From assembly GCA_965140405.1 (NCBI GenBank), contig OZ223208.1:930001-994000 (forward strand): 64,000 nucleotides of DNA, read 5' to 3'. Below are positions 46,620-56,551 of this stretch, piece by piece. The notes under the pieces are model-generated. The model was not told where the DNA came from. It saw only the letters and a list, made by a program, of their open reading frames with translations, and searched no databases. Source of the stretch: G963556115 sp963666605 (GTDB lineage Bacteria; Planctomycetota; SZUA-567). How positions within the stretch are numbered: position 1 is the stretch's first letter; every line of letters starts with the position of its first letter. The position numbers and the translations under genes were made by a program.

Positions 46620-46654
46620 ACTCCTTTTAATATAATTACAGGTAAATTTAGTAC

Positions 46655-48877
46655 ATGGACAACAACGGATTTGACTCAGATTTTGAACCAGGCACTGAAG
46701 CTCTGATTGAAGAGAACCAAGGTGATGGAGACAATATTATCCCTCGTAATGATGACGATGAGGTAGGAGTTGTCGGTGAGTATGATCAAGACAGCACAGA
46801 GGATATCGAACTAGTATCCCCATCCAGCTATAGCAACTGCATATCAGAATTCCCTCTCTCAAAAGAGCTAAAAGAACTAGCAGAGAAACGGATCAAAACA
46901 CTTATCCAACTTGACAGACTTGAAGCCAAACGTATTGAATTCAAAGAGAGTGGAGAGCTTGATGCGAACATTACAGTAGAACTTAATAAACAAAGTAATG
47001 AGTACAGAATGCTGCCTGAAAAAGAAGCACTAAAAAATCGCTTTGAAATATTCCAGCAAAAAATTAAAGATGCTAAAGAAGCTCAGAAAAAAGCAAAAGA
47101 GGCTGCAGTAATTGAAGGCAAGCAAAATGCGGAAATAGTAATATCTCCAAAAATGCAGACCGTATGGCAATTTGCTAGTGAGCAATACAAAAAACTATTT
47201 GAGCGTTCAGAGCAGTCTTCAGAAATATTCGCTGCCACAGAAAAATATCTAAAAGGTGAACCCTTATACAATATGCTAATTGCATCAGGCTACACCGCAG
47301 AGAAGCTATTCTCCCTCTCTGTATACTGCCTTGCCTTAGAGAGCTGGGCTCAGACACTCAAGCAACTCAAAAAATCTGAGCAGCAAAGTATCAAGAAGAC
47401 TTCCACACAAAAGACCGGCATATTCAAGCGCATGAGTAAAGATATGCAAGAGTCAATTGCAAAGTCTGAGGATATTAGTAATTACTGCACCAGCACCATA
47501 TCAATCATTACCAAAGAGATCAAGGGTCTAGAAAAAACTATGGTAGAAGAGTTCTGGAAGTGCTATGAATTCTGCTCTTGCCTATTGGTTGGAAAGAAAT
47601 TAGATAAAAAACGAGAACCAATTATTCGTGTCTTTATCCGCTACGGATTACTTGGCCATGCTCCATGGTTTATCTCTCCAATGATTTCAAAAACATTGAT
47701 AAAAAACTGTATTGAGGATGTCAAAAGGGAGCTTCCGCCATCACAAAAGACAGACAAAATACTTTATGCTGATGAATACCTCGAACATACAGTTGCGAAT
47801 ACTATTACCGGCTCGATCGACGAAGACCTAGAGCTGACAGGCAGAAACACGCCAGAATGGCAGGCAGATAAAGCAGCAAGAAGGATCTCCTATAGTAAAA
47901 ATAGAGCATTTGTATTGAAAGAAATCCGCTCAGAGTTGATTGATAAAATCCGGGCTCTTAGAGCACTTCAACAAGAAGAGGAGATCAGAGCAAGCAAAAT
48001 GATCAAGACTGCTCAGAATTACAAAAAGCAGAGATCAGTACTGGCTCAATCAATTCAAAAATGCAAGGTAGAATCTGCAAGATATGAACGAATTATTCAT
48101 AAGATTGATAATGTTGAAATCCCTGGTTTGAAAGATAAAGCTCAGAATGCTAAAGAAAAACTTGACAGTAGTGGCGTGAAGAGAGGTGTTTTTACTATAG
48201 CAAGAAAAGAAGCAGCAGCTATTCACAGAGTCTGTAGGTTATGCGCTAGACTAAAAGATCCATTTATTCCTTTCATACTCAGAGACTCATATAGCGTACG
48301 CCCAGAAATCCTAAACTCACGAGCAGAAATGAAAAAGATACTCGATCATATTGAGTATGCAGATAAACACATCTTCCACGAAGTCCTCGTGGCATCTAAA
48401 AAGGAGAGTTCCAGAATTGATATACGAGTAGCTCCTGTAGTATTGATCACCCCTAGCTGTGGATTTATGGGATACTCTTGGAATCCACGTGGAGGTGTTG
48501 AGGCAGGAAAGATGGTAGTCCCTGGATACTGCCCAAGAGCTAATATCAAGGAACGTATGGTCTACAATATGATTTCAGATTTTAGATGGGATACCAGCAA
48601 AGCTGAAGCAGGTATAGACCTTCTTACCAGCGACACCCTAGTTGCAGCTTACTCAGCATGTAGATGGAACTACCGCAAGAAGAAGAAAGAGAATAGAGAA
48701 AAAGCACTCATCTTCAATGAGCAGAATGACCGTGCTAACTGGCGAAGACATTATGAATTATTCTTTATGAGTGCAAACGACTCAGGGCGAAAGCTTTATT
48801 ACAAAAATTACGAAGTATACGAGATGGTTATGAAGTACATAGGTCTACCTGAGGGTATGGAGCGTCTAAGAAGATAA
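46655..48877 (+). CDS. Large uncharacterised protein with coiled coil and conserved C-terminal block
   Basis: This 740-residue soluble protein has an acidic N-terminus (1-60) and charged coiled-coil stretches at about 70-160 and 420-500. A helical region lies between them, containing IRVFIRYGLLGHAPWFISPM (about 325-345). The C-terminal ~200 residues look conserved: VLITPSCGFMGYSWNPRGG, MVVPGYCPR, MISDFRWDTSKAEAG, then YSACRWNYRKKKKENREKA and NWRRHYELFF. The many invariant-looking Trp, Cys, Arg and Pro suggest a catalytic or binding role, but I know no family. It closes the operon with two small membrane proteins. Confidence 0.75.
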   Translation: MDNNGFDSDFEPGTEALIEENQGDGDNIIPRNDDDEVGVVGEYDQDSTEDIELVSPSSYSNCISEFPLSKELKELAEKRIKTLIQLDRLEAKRIEFKESGELDANITVELNKQSNEYRMLPEKEALKNRFEIFQQKIKDAKEAQKKAKEAAVIEGKQNAEIVISPKMQTVWQFASEQYKKLFERSEQSSEIFAATEKYLKGEPLYNMLIASGYTAEKLFSLSVYCLALESWAQTLKQLKKSEQQSIKKTSTQKTGIFKRMSKDMQESIAKSEDISNYCTSTISIITKEIKGLEKTMVEEFWKCYEFCSCLLVGKKLDKKREPIIRVFIRYGLLGHAPWFISPMISKTLIKNCIEDVKRELPPSQKTDKILYADEYLEHTVANTITGSIDEDLELTGRNTPEWQADKAARRISYSKNRAFVLKEIRSELIDKIRALRALQQEEEIRASKMIKTAQNYKKQRSVLAQSIQKCKVESARYERIIHKIDNVEIPGLKDKAQNAKEKLDSSGVKRGVFTIARKEAAAIHRVCRLCARLKDPFIPFILRDSYSVRPEILNSRAEMKKILDHIEYADKHIFHEVLVASKKESSRIDIRVAPVVLITPSCGFMGYSWNPRGGVEAGKMVVPGYCPRANIKERMVYNMISDFRWDTSKAEAGIDLLTSDTLVAAYSACRWNYRKKKKENREKALIFNEQNDRANWRRHYELFFMSANDSGRKLYYKNYEVYEMVMKYIGLPEGMERLRR

Positions 48878-48920
48878 TTCAACACAGACAGTAATCTCTT
48901 ATAACCACACATCATAACCT

Positions 48921-50084
48921 TTATAATGCCATATTATAAATCTTGATTCCATCTGCAGCATCCAGCACTTTAATTGCTCCCCTAGGCATAAGGCCAAAGC
49001 ACATCTCAGCCATACTTGGTATCTTACTCTTATCAAAAAACTCATATTCGCTCAATTTAGTCTTCAACCCTAATGAAGCAAACCAATTCTTCAAGAAAGT
49101 AATTGCAGAAGTGATCTTTTCTTCATCACTTCCTGTAGTGATACCGCACACCTTCTCGGCAAAACGCACAAATCTTGGAATATTATATGTGTATACATAT
49201 TCCATCCATGCAGGAGTCAGTATAGCCAACCCTTCACCATGCGCTATATCCCAGAGAGCACTAAGTTCATGCTCCAACCCATGACACGCCCAGTCTTGAG
49301 CCCTGCCAACTCCAAGGCTATTGTTATGAGCAACCATCCCAGCAAGCATTAGTTCTGCCCTAAAGTTATAATCAGTAGGATTTTTTATAGCAAGGGGAGC
49401 ATTCTCAAGTATAGTACACATTGTTGCTTCACAAAGTCTATCAGTCAGGTCTACATGCTCGGTATTAGTAAAATACCTTTCCATAACATGTGAAAGCATA
49501 TCAGCAGCTCCACAAGCTGTCTGAAATGATGGTAAAGTCGTTGAAAGTTCAGGATTGAGAATTGCAAACTTCGGTATTATTGCTTGCCCTTTGGCAGAGA
49601 TTTTACGCTTATTCTCCGCATCTGAGATTACCGTACCATGACTTGATTCACTCCCTGCTGCAGGAATAGTCAATACCACACCTACAGGCAAACTCTTTAC
49701 AACAGTCTTTTTATTGAGAAAGAATTCATCCCATATATCAACATCGGCAACACTCCCAAGAGCTATTGCTTTTGCACTATCAATGACAGATCCACCGCCA
49801 ACAGCCAGCACAAATTCAACATCATTTTCTTTACAGAGGTCTACCCCTTGAAGAACTAGCGAAAGTTTAGGGTTTGGCTGAACTCCACCCAACTCCATAA
49901 ACTCTACCCCTGCTTTATTTAGCGACTCGACGATTCTACTATAAAGCCCTGAGTCCTTGATACTACCACCACCATAATGGAGAAGTATTTTTTTTGCATA
50001 CCTTGCGACTTCTTGCCCTACATTATCTTCAGTCCCAGCTCCAAATATAATCTTTGTCGGCACTTGATAAACAAAATTATCCAT
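48921..50084 (-). CDS. Iron-containing alcohol dehydrogenase (copy 1)
   Basis: This 387-residue group III alcohol dehydrogenase of the butanol-dehydrogenase/YqhD type has nucleotide-binding GGGSVIDSAKAIA and VVLTIPAAGSE. Metal ligands are the Asp and His in ACGAADMLSHVMERYF and the later His in WACHGLEHELSA and IAHGEGLAI. It should reduce aldehydes with NAD(P)H or oxidise alcohols. It lies 80 bp downstream of a paralogue of identical length that is about two-thirds identical by eye. Confidence 0.93.
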   Translation of the reverse strand: MDNFVYQVPTKIIFGAGTEDNVGQEVARYAKKILLHYGGGSIKDSGLYSRIVESLNKAGVEFMELGGVQPNPKLSLVLQGVDLCKENDVEFVLAVGGGSVIDSAKAIALGSVADVDIWDEFFLNKKTVVKSLPVGVVLTIPAAGSESSHGTVISDAENKRKISAKGQAIIPKFAILNPELSTTLPSFQTACGAADMLSHVMERYFTNTEHVDLTDRLCEATMCTILENAPLAIKNPTDYNFRAELMLAGMVAHNNSLGVGRAQDWACHGLEHELSALWDIAHGEGLAILTPAWMEYVYTYNIPRFVRFAEKVCGITTGSDEEKITSAITFLKNWFASLGLKTKLSEYEFFDKSKIPSMAEMCFGLMPRGAIKVLDAADGIKIYNMAL

Positions 50085-50164
50085 ACTACCTCCATATACT
50101 ATTTAAAAATATTGGAGCTTACTAGAATAAACCAGCAAGCTCCAAATAACTATGAAATTATATA

Positions 50165-51328
50165 TTATAGTGCTAATTTATAAATTGCGATGATATCCTC
50201 AACTGTAAATTCTTTAATGCCACCCCAAATTCCTTCATCAATACAAGCTTTTGCCATACTCTCAATCACAGCTTCATCAAAGAAATCATAGTCACTTAGT
50301 TTTGTCTTTAGTCCAAGCTTCGAATACCAATTCCTTAGATACTCTACAGCCAAATCGACTTTTTCTTCGTCACTCCCCTGAGTAATACCACATACTTTTT
50401 CAGCAAAACGAACAAATCTAGGCATATTGACTGTAGAACAATACTTTATCCAAGCAGGGAATATAATAGCTAACCCTTCACCATGAGCGACATCATATAC
50501 AGCACTGAGTTCATGCTCCATACCATGGCTCATCCAGTCTTGAACACGCCCAATCCCCAAGCTATTATTGTGAGCAATAGTACCACATAACATGATTTCA
50601 GCACGATAGTCGTAGTTATCAGGATTTTCAATTACTAGTAAAGCATTATCAATGATGCATGTCATTGTAGCCTCACACATCCTATCGGTCAGATCTACAT
50701 GTTCTGTATTTGTAAAATACCTCTCCATAATATGCGCTATCATATCAGATGCTCCGCATGCAGTATGAAAGGCAGGTAGAGTTTTAGTCAGTTCAGGGTT
50801 CAAAATAGCAAACTTTGGAAGTATAGCTGGTCCCCTTGCTGGCAATTTACGTTGTGTCTCTTCGTTAGAAATCACAGTACCCCTACTGCACTCACTCCCT
50901 GCAGCCGGAATTGTCAACACAACTCCTACCGGAAGAGATTCCTCAACTGGAACTTTATTAAGGTAGAACTCCTCCCATACGTCTTTGTCTGATAATGCAC
51001 CAAAGGCAATAGCCTTAGCGCTATCAATCACAGAACCACCTCCAACAGCCAGAACCAGATCAATACCTTGGGTTTTGCAAATATCTATACCCTTGCGAAC
51101 CAAAGACAACCTCGGATTAGGTTCTACACCACCAAGTTCCACAAACTCAATTCCATCTTTGTTCAATGACTCTACAATCTTATCATACAAACCAGATCTC
51201 TTGATACTGCCACCACCGTAATGTAGAAGTACCTTCTTGCCAAATCGCTTCACTTCTGCTCCTACCTGAGTTTCAGTATCTTTACCAAAGATTACTTTTA
51301 CAGGCATATAATATTCAAAATTTTCCAT
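50165..51328 (-). CDS. Iron-containing alcohol dehydrogenase (copy 2)
   Basis: The ATG at 51328 is chosen because AGGAGG lies just upstream; the frame is open 55 codons further but without support. The 387-residue protein carries the same motifs as copy 1: GGGSVIDSAKAIAFG, LTIPAAGSECSRG, CGASDMIAHIMERYF and WMSHGMEHELSA. It is the first gene of the tandem pair and diverges from lysS. Substrate difference between copies cannot be read from sequence. Confidence 0.93.
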   Translation of the reverse strand: MENFEYYMPVKVIFGKDTETQVGAEVKRFGKKVLLHYGGGSIKRSGLYDKIVESLNKDGIEFVELGGVEPNPRLSLVRKGIDICKTQGIDLVLAVGGGSVIDSAKAIAFGALSDKDVWEEFYLNKVPVEESLPVGVVLTIPAAGSECSRGTVISNEETQRKLPARGPAILPKFAILNPELTKTLPAFHTACGASDMIAHIMERYFTNTEHVDLTDRMCEATMTCIIDNALLVIENPDNYDYRAEIMLCGTIAHNNSLGIGRVQDWMSHGMEHELSAVYDVAHGEGLAIIFPAWIKYCSTVNMPRFVRFAEKVCGITQGSDEEKVDLAVEYLRNWYSKLGLKTKLSDYDFFDEAVIESMAKACIDEGIWGGIKEFTVEDIIAIYKLAL

Positions 51329-51557
51329 GACCCCTCCTAGAGGATAACGAATAAAAAAATAAAATGTACACACAACCACCTTAAAAATGATAACATATTC
51401 CAAATATTTGTTCAAGTAAGTAGAGCAAAACATATAAAATGAATTTCTCACCTGAAGAAGATTATTTCCGGCTCTTCTTGACACATTAGCCATTACATGT
51501 TATCCTTTAATAGTTAGAATATTCGAATAGTTATAATGAAGAGAATAGGAGCATAAA

Positions 51558-53087
51558 TTGGCAAAAGAAAAGATCAGGCAGGAACGCATAGAGAAGCTCA
51601 ATAAGCTTAAAGAATTAGGTGTTGACCCCTTCGGTTCGAAGGTAGAAATCACTGGCAATATTGAGCACGTACGTAGCCTTTGTCCGGATGGTGAAGTAGA
51701 GCTTGAAGACGCTCCTGTAGTCACAATTGCGGGTAGAGCTGTCGCAGTGCGTAATATGGGTAAAAGTGTCTGGATTGATATTAGAGATATCTCAGGCAAG
51801 GTTCAAATCAACCTGCTTCAGAAGAGAATTGAGAACTTTGATCAGACAAAACTGCTAGACATTGGTGACTTCCTTGAAGTTACTGGACCAATAATGAAGA
51901 GTAGACGTGGCGAACTAACCATCTTTGCTAGCTCATTCCGCTTTATCTGCAAAAGTATTGAGCCACTACCAGCCAAGTTCAAAGGGCTAAAAGATGTAGA
52001 AATCCGCTACCGCAGACGCTATCTAGACCTTGCGGCGAATGATGAAGCGAGAGACAACTTCGTCAAACGTAGTAAGATTATTTCATACATACGAAGCTTC
52101 CTCGATCAAAAGAACTTCCTTGAAGTAGAGACTCCTATGCTTCAGAGCATATATGGTGGAGCTGCTGCTAGACCATTTGTAACGCACCACAATGCGTTAG
52201 ATATGGATCTATTTATGCGTATCTCTCCAGAGACTTATTTGAAACGTCTCTTGGTTGGCGGTATGGACAGAGTATACGAGATCAACCGTAGTTTCCGTAA
52301 TGAGGGAATTGATACCTCACACAACCCAGAATTCACCATGATAGAGATCTACCAGTCATACGGAGATTTTCATGATATGATGGATCTTACAGAGAATCTT
52401 GTCAGCTCATGTGCGGAAAAAATACTTGGCGACACCAAGATTACCTTTGGAAAACATGAGATCGACCTAAAAGCTCCATGGCCAAGAAAACGCATGAGTG
52501 AACTAATTAGCGAATATGGTGAAGCTGATAGTGAAGACGAAGAGTCTATGAGAGCTCGCCTGATGAAGGCAGGATTTGATAGAGAAGATGTCCAAAAGCT
52601 CGGTAAAGACAAATTAATGGCTGAAATTATGGACGAAATAGTAGAGCCACAGCTCATCCAACCAACCTTTGTTACACACTACCCAGTAAGCCTAAACCCA
52701 CTCTGTAAACGTAATACAGAGAATCCAGAACTAACCGATAGGTTTGAGGTAATCGTTGCAGGTATGGAGTTAGGAAATGCTTTTTCAGAGCTTAACGACC
52801 CAATTGATCAGCTAGAGAGATTTGAATCTCAAGTTACCCCTTCTGATTCTGATGAAGAGGGTTACTGTAATGCTATCGATTACGACTATGTATCAGCACT
52901 GGAAGTAGGTATGCCCCCTGCAGGTGGTCTTGGTATCGGTATTGACAGATTAGTAATGCTTATCACTGGTCAGACCAGCATCAGAGAGGTGGTACTCTTC
53001 CCGACTATGAAGCCAAGAACTGTAGAAGAACAGATAGCTCTTGAAGCAGAAGACGATGAAGAGGATACTGACGAAACCAAGGAGTAA
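51558..53087 (+). CDS. lysS: Lysyl-tRNA synthetase, class II
   Basis: The start is TTG at 51558 with AGGAG 6 nt upstream. The 509-residue enzyme has an N-terminal OB-fold anticodon-binding domain (about 55-160: VVTIAGRAVAVRNMGKS), motif 1 around FLEVETPML, motif 2 VYEINRSFRNEGID...HNPEFTMIE, and motif 3 GLGIGIDRLVML. The C-terminus has a short acidic tail (EAEDDEEDTDETKE). A small gene follows after only 3 bp. Confidence 0.96.
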   Translation: MAKEKIRQERIEKLNKLKELGVDPFGSKVEITGNIEHVRSLCPDGEVELEDAPVVTIAGRAVAVRNMGKSVWIDIRDISGKVQINLLQKRIENFDQTKLLDIGDFLEVTGPIMKSRRGELTIFASSFRFICKSIEPLPAKFKGLKDVEIRYRRRYLDLAANDEARDNFVKRSKIISYIRSFLDQKNFLEVETPMLQSIYGGAAARPFVTHHNALDMDLFMRISPETYLKRLLVGGMDRVYEINRSFRNEGIDTSHNPEFTMIEIYQSYGDFHDMMDLTENLVSSCAEKILGDTKITFGKHEIDLKAPWPRKRMSELISEYGEADSEDEESMRARLMKAGFDREDVQKLGKDKLMAEIMDEIVEPQLIQPTFVTHYPVSLNPLCKRNTENPELTDRFEVIVAGMELGNAFSELNDPIDQLERFESQVTPSDSDEEGYCNAIDYDYVSALEVGMPPAGGLGIGIDRLVMLITGQTSIREVVLFPTMKPRTVEEQIALEAEDDEEDTDETKE

Positions 53088-53090
53088 ACG

Positions 53091-53438
53091 ATGAGTGTAG
53101 ACCAGAATGAGATTGATGCGTTATTGAGCAGTGGTGGTCACATAGAAGAGAATAAGGAGAAAGAAGATATCTCCGTAGACGATCTAGTAGCCAAAACACT
53201 TGCTGAAGAAGATAAAAGTGAGGTTGCGACATCAAAACATAAAACCCAAGTTGCAAGTAAAACAATACCTGCACCTCAACCAGATACCTCAGCGCTAAGC
53301 ACAGGTAACTCAGAAGAACAAGCTCGCGCAGCACAAAAGATTTTATTCGAGGTCTTCAGTAACATTCCAGACAAGAAGGATCGTTCACGCCTACTCAACT
53401 GGGCAAACGATGCATTCATTAAATCGAAATTCTTCTAA
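53091..53438 (+). CDS. Small acidic protein with FliM/FliN-like EIDALL N-terminus
   Basis: This 115-residue protein begins 3 bp after lysS and so is translationally linked. Residues 1-16 read MSVDQNEIDALLSSGG, very close to the N-terminal CheY-binding peptide of flagellar switch proteins (typically LSQ-x-EIDALL). The middle is acidic, then Ala/Pro/Ser-rich and probably disordered. Residues about 75-115 form a helical end (ARAAQKILFEVFSNIP; RLLNWANDAFIKS). There is no SpoA domain. Its stop codon lies inside a stem-loop. Function is unknown. Confidence 0.75.
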   Translation: MSVDQNEIDALLSSGGHIEENKEKEDISVDDLVAKTLAEEDKSEVATSKHKTQVASKTIPAPQPDTSALSTGNSEEQARAAQKILFEVFSNIPDKKDRSRLLNWANDAFIKSKFF

Positions 53439-53461
53439 GAAGTACTCTTAGAAGAATTTCG
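53425..53461 (+). terminator. Stem-loop over the end of the lysS-linked gene
   Basis: A perfect 16-bp stem (CGAAATTCTTCTAAGA, 5-nt loop) spans the stop codon. There is no T run, so it may stabilise the mRNA end or only partly stop transcription into hemB. Confidence 0.55.
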
Positions 53462-53494
53462 TAAATATCATAGCAATGAAAGGCCTGACACAAA

Positions 53495-54475
53495 ATGAGC
53501 TTTCCACAGAGACGTATGCGTCGTTTACGTTCAAATAATGCTATTCGTAGCCTCCTAAAAGAGACAACCCTTACACCTAATGACTTTATTATGCCTTTAT
53601 TTCTAGTAGAAGGCAGTGGCATATGTGAAGAGATTTCAGCTATGCCGGGGCAGTTTCACTATTCAATAGATATGCTCAGTGGCATTATCAAAGATATTTG
53701 TCAAGCAGGTATTAAGGCAGTCCTACTATTTGGTAGTACCTCTGCAAAAGACCCTGCGGGCAGTAGCGCATGGAATGATTCTGGAATTACTCAACAAGGT
53801 ATTAGAACTGTCAGAGAACTTGCACCAGAATTACTAATAATTACCGACACTTGCCTATGTGCATATACAGATCATGGACACTGCGGCGTTATTACAGGCC
53901 AAGACATTGACAATGACATCAGCCTTGAAAATCTCAGCAAGACTGCTCTCTCACATGCCGCTGCTGGCGCAGACTTTGTCGCGCCGTCTGATATGATGGA
54001 CGGCAGGATACTAGCAATTCGAGAGAGTCTTGATGAAGCAGGCTATCAAAACACTGGCATCATTTCATATAGTACAAAGTTCGCCTCTGCTTTCTACGGC
54101 CCATTCAGAGAGGCCGCAGACAGTGCCCCGCAGTTTGGTGACCGTAGAAGTTACCAGATGCAACCAGCCAACTCTAGAGAAGCCTTACAGGAGAGTCTTC
54201 TAGATGAAGAAGAGGGAGCTGACATGTTAATGGTAAAACCAGCTCTAGCATACCTAGACATCATAAAAGAGATTAAAAACAATACACTACTGCCACTCGT
54301 CTGCTACAATGTGAGCGGAGAGTACTCTATGGTCAAGGCAGCTGCTCAAAATGACTGGATAGATGAGAAGAGCGTAGTGCTCGAAACCCTACTAGGCATG
54401 AAGAGAGCTGGAGCAGACCTTATTATTACCTACCATGCACTTGATGCCGCAAGGTGGATTAAAGAAGAAGTATAA
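53495..54475 (+). CDS. hemB: Delta-aminolevulinic acid dehydratase (porphobilinogen synthase)
   Basis: This 326-residue enzyme condenses two 5-aminolevulinates to porphobilinogen in haem and corrinoid synthesis. The zinc-site block DTCLCAYTDHGHCG and the Schiff-base lysines in SYSTKFASAFYGPFR and LMVKPALAYLD are present, as is FAVPSDMMDGR-type DFVAPSDMMDGR. Its stop overlaps the ispE start by one base. Corrinoid supply would matter for the MttB-family enzyme, but that link is only circumstantial. Confidence 0.95.
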   Translation: MSFPQRRMRRLRSNNAIRSLLKETTLTPNDFIMPLFLVEGSGICEEISAMPGQFHYSIDMLSGIIKDICQAGIKAVLLFGSTSAKDPAGSSAWNDSGITQQGIRTVRELAPELLIITDTCLCAYTDHGHCGVITGQDIDNDISLENLSKTALSHAAAGADFVAPSDMMDGRILAIRESLDEAGYQNTGIISYSTKFASAFYGPFREAADSAPQFGDRRSYQMQPANSREALQESLLDEEEGADMLMVKPALAYLDIIKEIKNNTLLPLVCYNVSGEYSMVKAAAQNDWIDEKSVVLETLLGMKRAGADLIITYHALDAARWIKEEV

Positions 54476-55305
54476 TGACAAAATCTACTCTTAGTATACA
54501 ATCTCCGGCAAAGATAAACCTATTCTTAGAGATTACCGAAAAAAGGAGTGATGGTTTTCATAATCTTGAATCTGTGTTTCAGACCATTCCCCTATACGAT
54601 ACACTTTCTGTTGAAGCAGCCGAAGAACTGTCATTAGAAGTAGACAATCCTAATATTCCGACTGATATCAACAATCTAGTTTTACAAGCAGCAGAGCAAT
54701 TAAGAAAAGAGTCAGGTGTCACTGATGGTGGACACTTCAAGCTACATAAAAAGATTCCAAACACTGGCGGGCTTGGAGGAGGCTCAAGCAATGCAGCGTC
54801 GACTCTCATCCTTCTAAACAAACTATGGGGGCTAAATCTTACAAAAAATGAACTTGCAAAAATAGGTAGTAAAATTGGCTCAGATGTTGCATTTTTTATA
54901 TACGGCGGTGTCTGTCATTGCCAAGGTAGAGGCGAACTTGTCACCCCTCTCCCTGAGATTGCTCCGTTACCTGTAAATATTTTTGCTCCAGAATGGGGAA
55001 TTTCCACCCCAATGGCATTTTCCCATCTCAATCCAAAACGTTTCAATATGATAAAAGTATCAAATTTCATTGATACAATCATAAATAATATAAATGATTT
55101 GTATAAAATTTACAATGAAAGCTTCAACCATTTTGAAGAGACAGTATTCAAAATAGAGCCCAGACAAAGAAGCCTTCAGGAAACTCTTATATCTAATGGC
55201 CTTCTCGCAAGAATGAGTGGGAGTGGATCATGCATATGGGCATTCAACCCTGATAAGGTTGCCACAGACTCAATAAGTCTGAAAGATTGCAGAGTTTTAA
55301 TATAG
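54475..55305 (+). CDS. ispE: 4-diphosphocytidyl-2-C-methyl-D-erythritol kinase
   Basis: This 276-residue GHMP kinase of the non-mevalonate isoprenoid pathway has SPAKINLFLEI at the N-terminus, YDTL, and the ATP loop PNTGGLGGGSSNAAS, then IGSDVAFFIYGG with the catalytic Asp. MSGSGSCIWAF is near the C-terminus. TAATG overlap with hemB shows coupling. The C-terminal third is slightly shorter and more divergent than in E. coli. Confidence 0.93.
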   Translation: MTKSTLSIQSPAKINLFLEITEKRSDGFHNLESVFQTIPLYDTLSVEAAEELSLEVDNPNIPTDINNLVLQAAEQLRKESGVTDGGHFKLHKKIPNTGGLGGGSSNAASTLILLNKLWGLNLTKNELAKIGSKIGSDVAFFIYGGVCHCQGRGELVTPLPEIAPLPVNIFAPEWGISTPMAFSHLNPKRFNMIKVSNFIDTIINNINDLYKIYNESFNHFEETVFKIEPRQRSLQETLISNGLLARMSGSGSCIWAFNPDKVATDSISLKDCRVLI

Positions 55306-55334
55306 TCAATATATATTAGCTTTGAATTAAATCC

Positions 55335-55363
55335 TTGCCTGCTCAAAATACATCTGTTACAAT
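55335..55363 (+). promoter_or_regulatory. Probable sigma-70 promoter of corA
   Basis: TTGCCT and TACAAT are 17 bp apart, about 40 nt before the corA start codon. Confidence 0.5.
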
Positions 55364-55404
55364 ACCCCTATCATTTACAACAACTCTTACATAAAGCAGA
55401 TACA

Positions 55405-56505
55405 ATGACTCATAAAAAAAACAAGCACAACATACATACTAAACAGACATCTTACAAAAGACCCACAAGCCTAGGTCGAGAGCCAGGAGAGCTTGTTGAT
55501 TATGATATAGACAACACAAAAGAAGCCCAGATATTCCATACATCATATAACACCGATGAATTTTTTCGCAAAGTTATAGATAGTGTGGACAATATCAAAT
55601 CATCACTAATTCCAAATCGAACAAATTGGATACAGGTAAACGGCTACGACATCGATGTAATTGAATCAATAGGCAGGCAGTTCAACATTCACCCTCTAGT
55701 ATTAGAAGATATAAATGAAAGGGTTGAACGACCAAAGATACAGTCAACAAAAGAGTACTGCTTTATAACAATGAATGTCTACATTTTCAATGAGGAAAAC
55801 GTCAAGATTGTTCAGAGCCGTTTCAGTCTACTGCTACTTGAAGATCTCTTAATTACCTTCCATGAAAGTACCTCAGACCATTTTGCTCCGGTACTCAGCA
55901 GACTTGAACAAGGTATTGGCAAAGCGCGTCAAAACAGCTCTGACTACCTAGCTTATCAATTACTAGACTGTATTATCGACCAAATATTCAACACATTACA
56001 GATACTTGGTGAGAAGATTGACTCGCTTGAGAGAGATCTAGCAAATTTTGAAAAGGACAATATCCTTGCATTAATCCATAAAATAAAACATCAACTTATT
56101 ATTATGAGACGTGGCATCTGGCCACTCAGAGAACTATTCAGCTCTTTAGTACGCGAAGGAGATGAGCAACACCACTTTTCTGAGAGTTGCACCCCTTTTC
56201 TGAGAGACCTATACGACCACGCTTTACAAGCAGCAGAAATTAACGAATCATTACGTGACGAAACGATAAGTCTACTAGATCTCTACCTCAATAGCATTGC
56301 AAACAACCTTAATCAGGTCATGAAGATTCTTAGTATCATAGGTACGATATTTTTACCTCTCACTTTTATTACCAGTCTCTACGGAATGAACTTCACAAAC
56401 ATGCCAGAGATAAATTCTCCTTATGGGTATCCTACAATTATCGTAGTAATGCTTGGCATTGCAGGTTTCATGCTCTACTATTTCAAGAAAAAGAAGTGGC
56501 TATAG
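55405..56505 (+). CDS. corA: CorA-type magnesium/cobalt channel
   Basis: This 366-residue metal ion channel has a large N-terminal cytoplasmic domain (HPLVLEDINERVERPKI is typical) and long helices around 180-290. Two C-terminal membrane helices follow, with the signature YGMN at the end of the first (TSLYGMNFTNMPE). The C-terminus is basic (YYFKKKKWL). The N-terminal ~45 residues are an extra polar, basic extension. Confidence 0.94.
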   Translation: MTHKKNKHNIHTKQTSYKRPTSLGREPGELVDYDIDNTKEAQIFHTSYNTDEFFRKVIDSVDNIKSSLIPNRTNWIQVNGYDIDVIESIGRQFNIHPLVLEDINERVERPKIQSTKEYCFITMNVYIFNEENVKIVQSRFSLLLLEDLLITFHESTSDHFAPVLSRLEQGIGKARQNSSDYLAYQLLDCIIDQIFNTLQILGEKIDSLERDLANFEKDNILALIHKIKHQLIIMRRGIWPLRELFSSLVREGDEQHHFSESCTPFLRDLYDHALQAAEINESLRDETISLLDLYLNSIANNLNQVMKILSIIGTIFLPLTFITSLYGMNFTNMPEINSPYGYPTIIVVMLGIAGFMLYYFKKKKWL

Positions 56506-56551
56506 GTTATCCAACCTACAGCCACAACGCTCAATTTATATTATTGTATAA

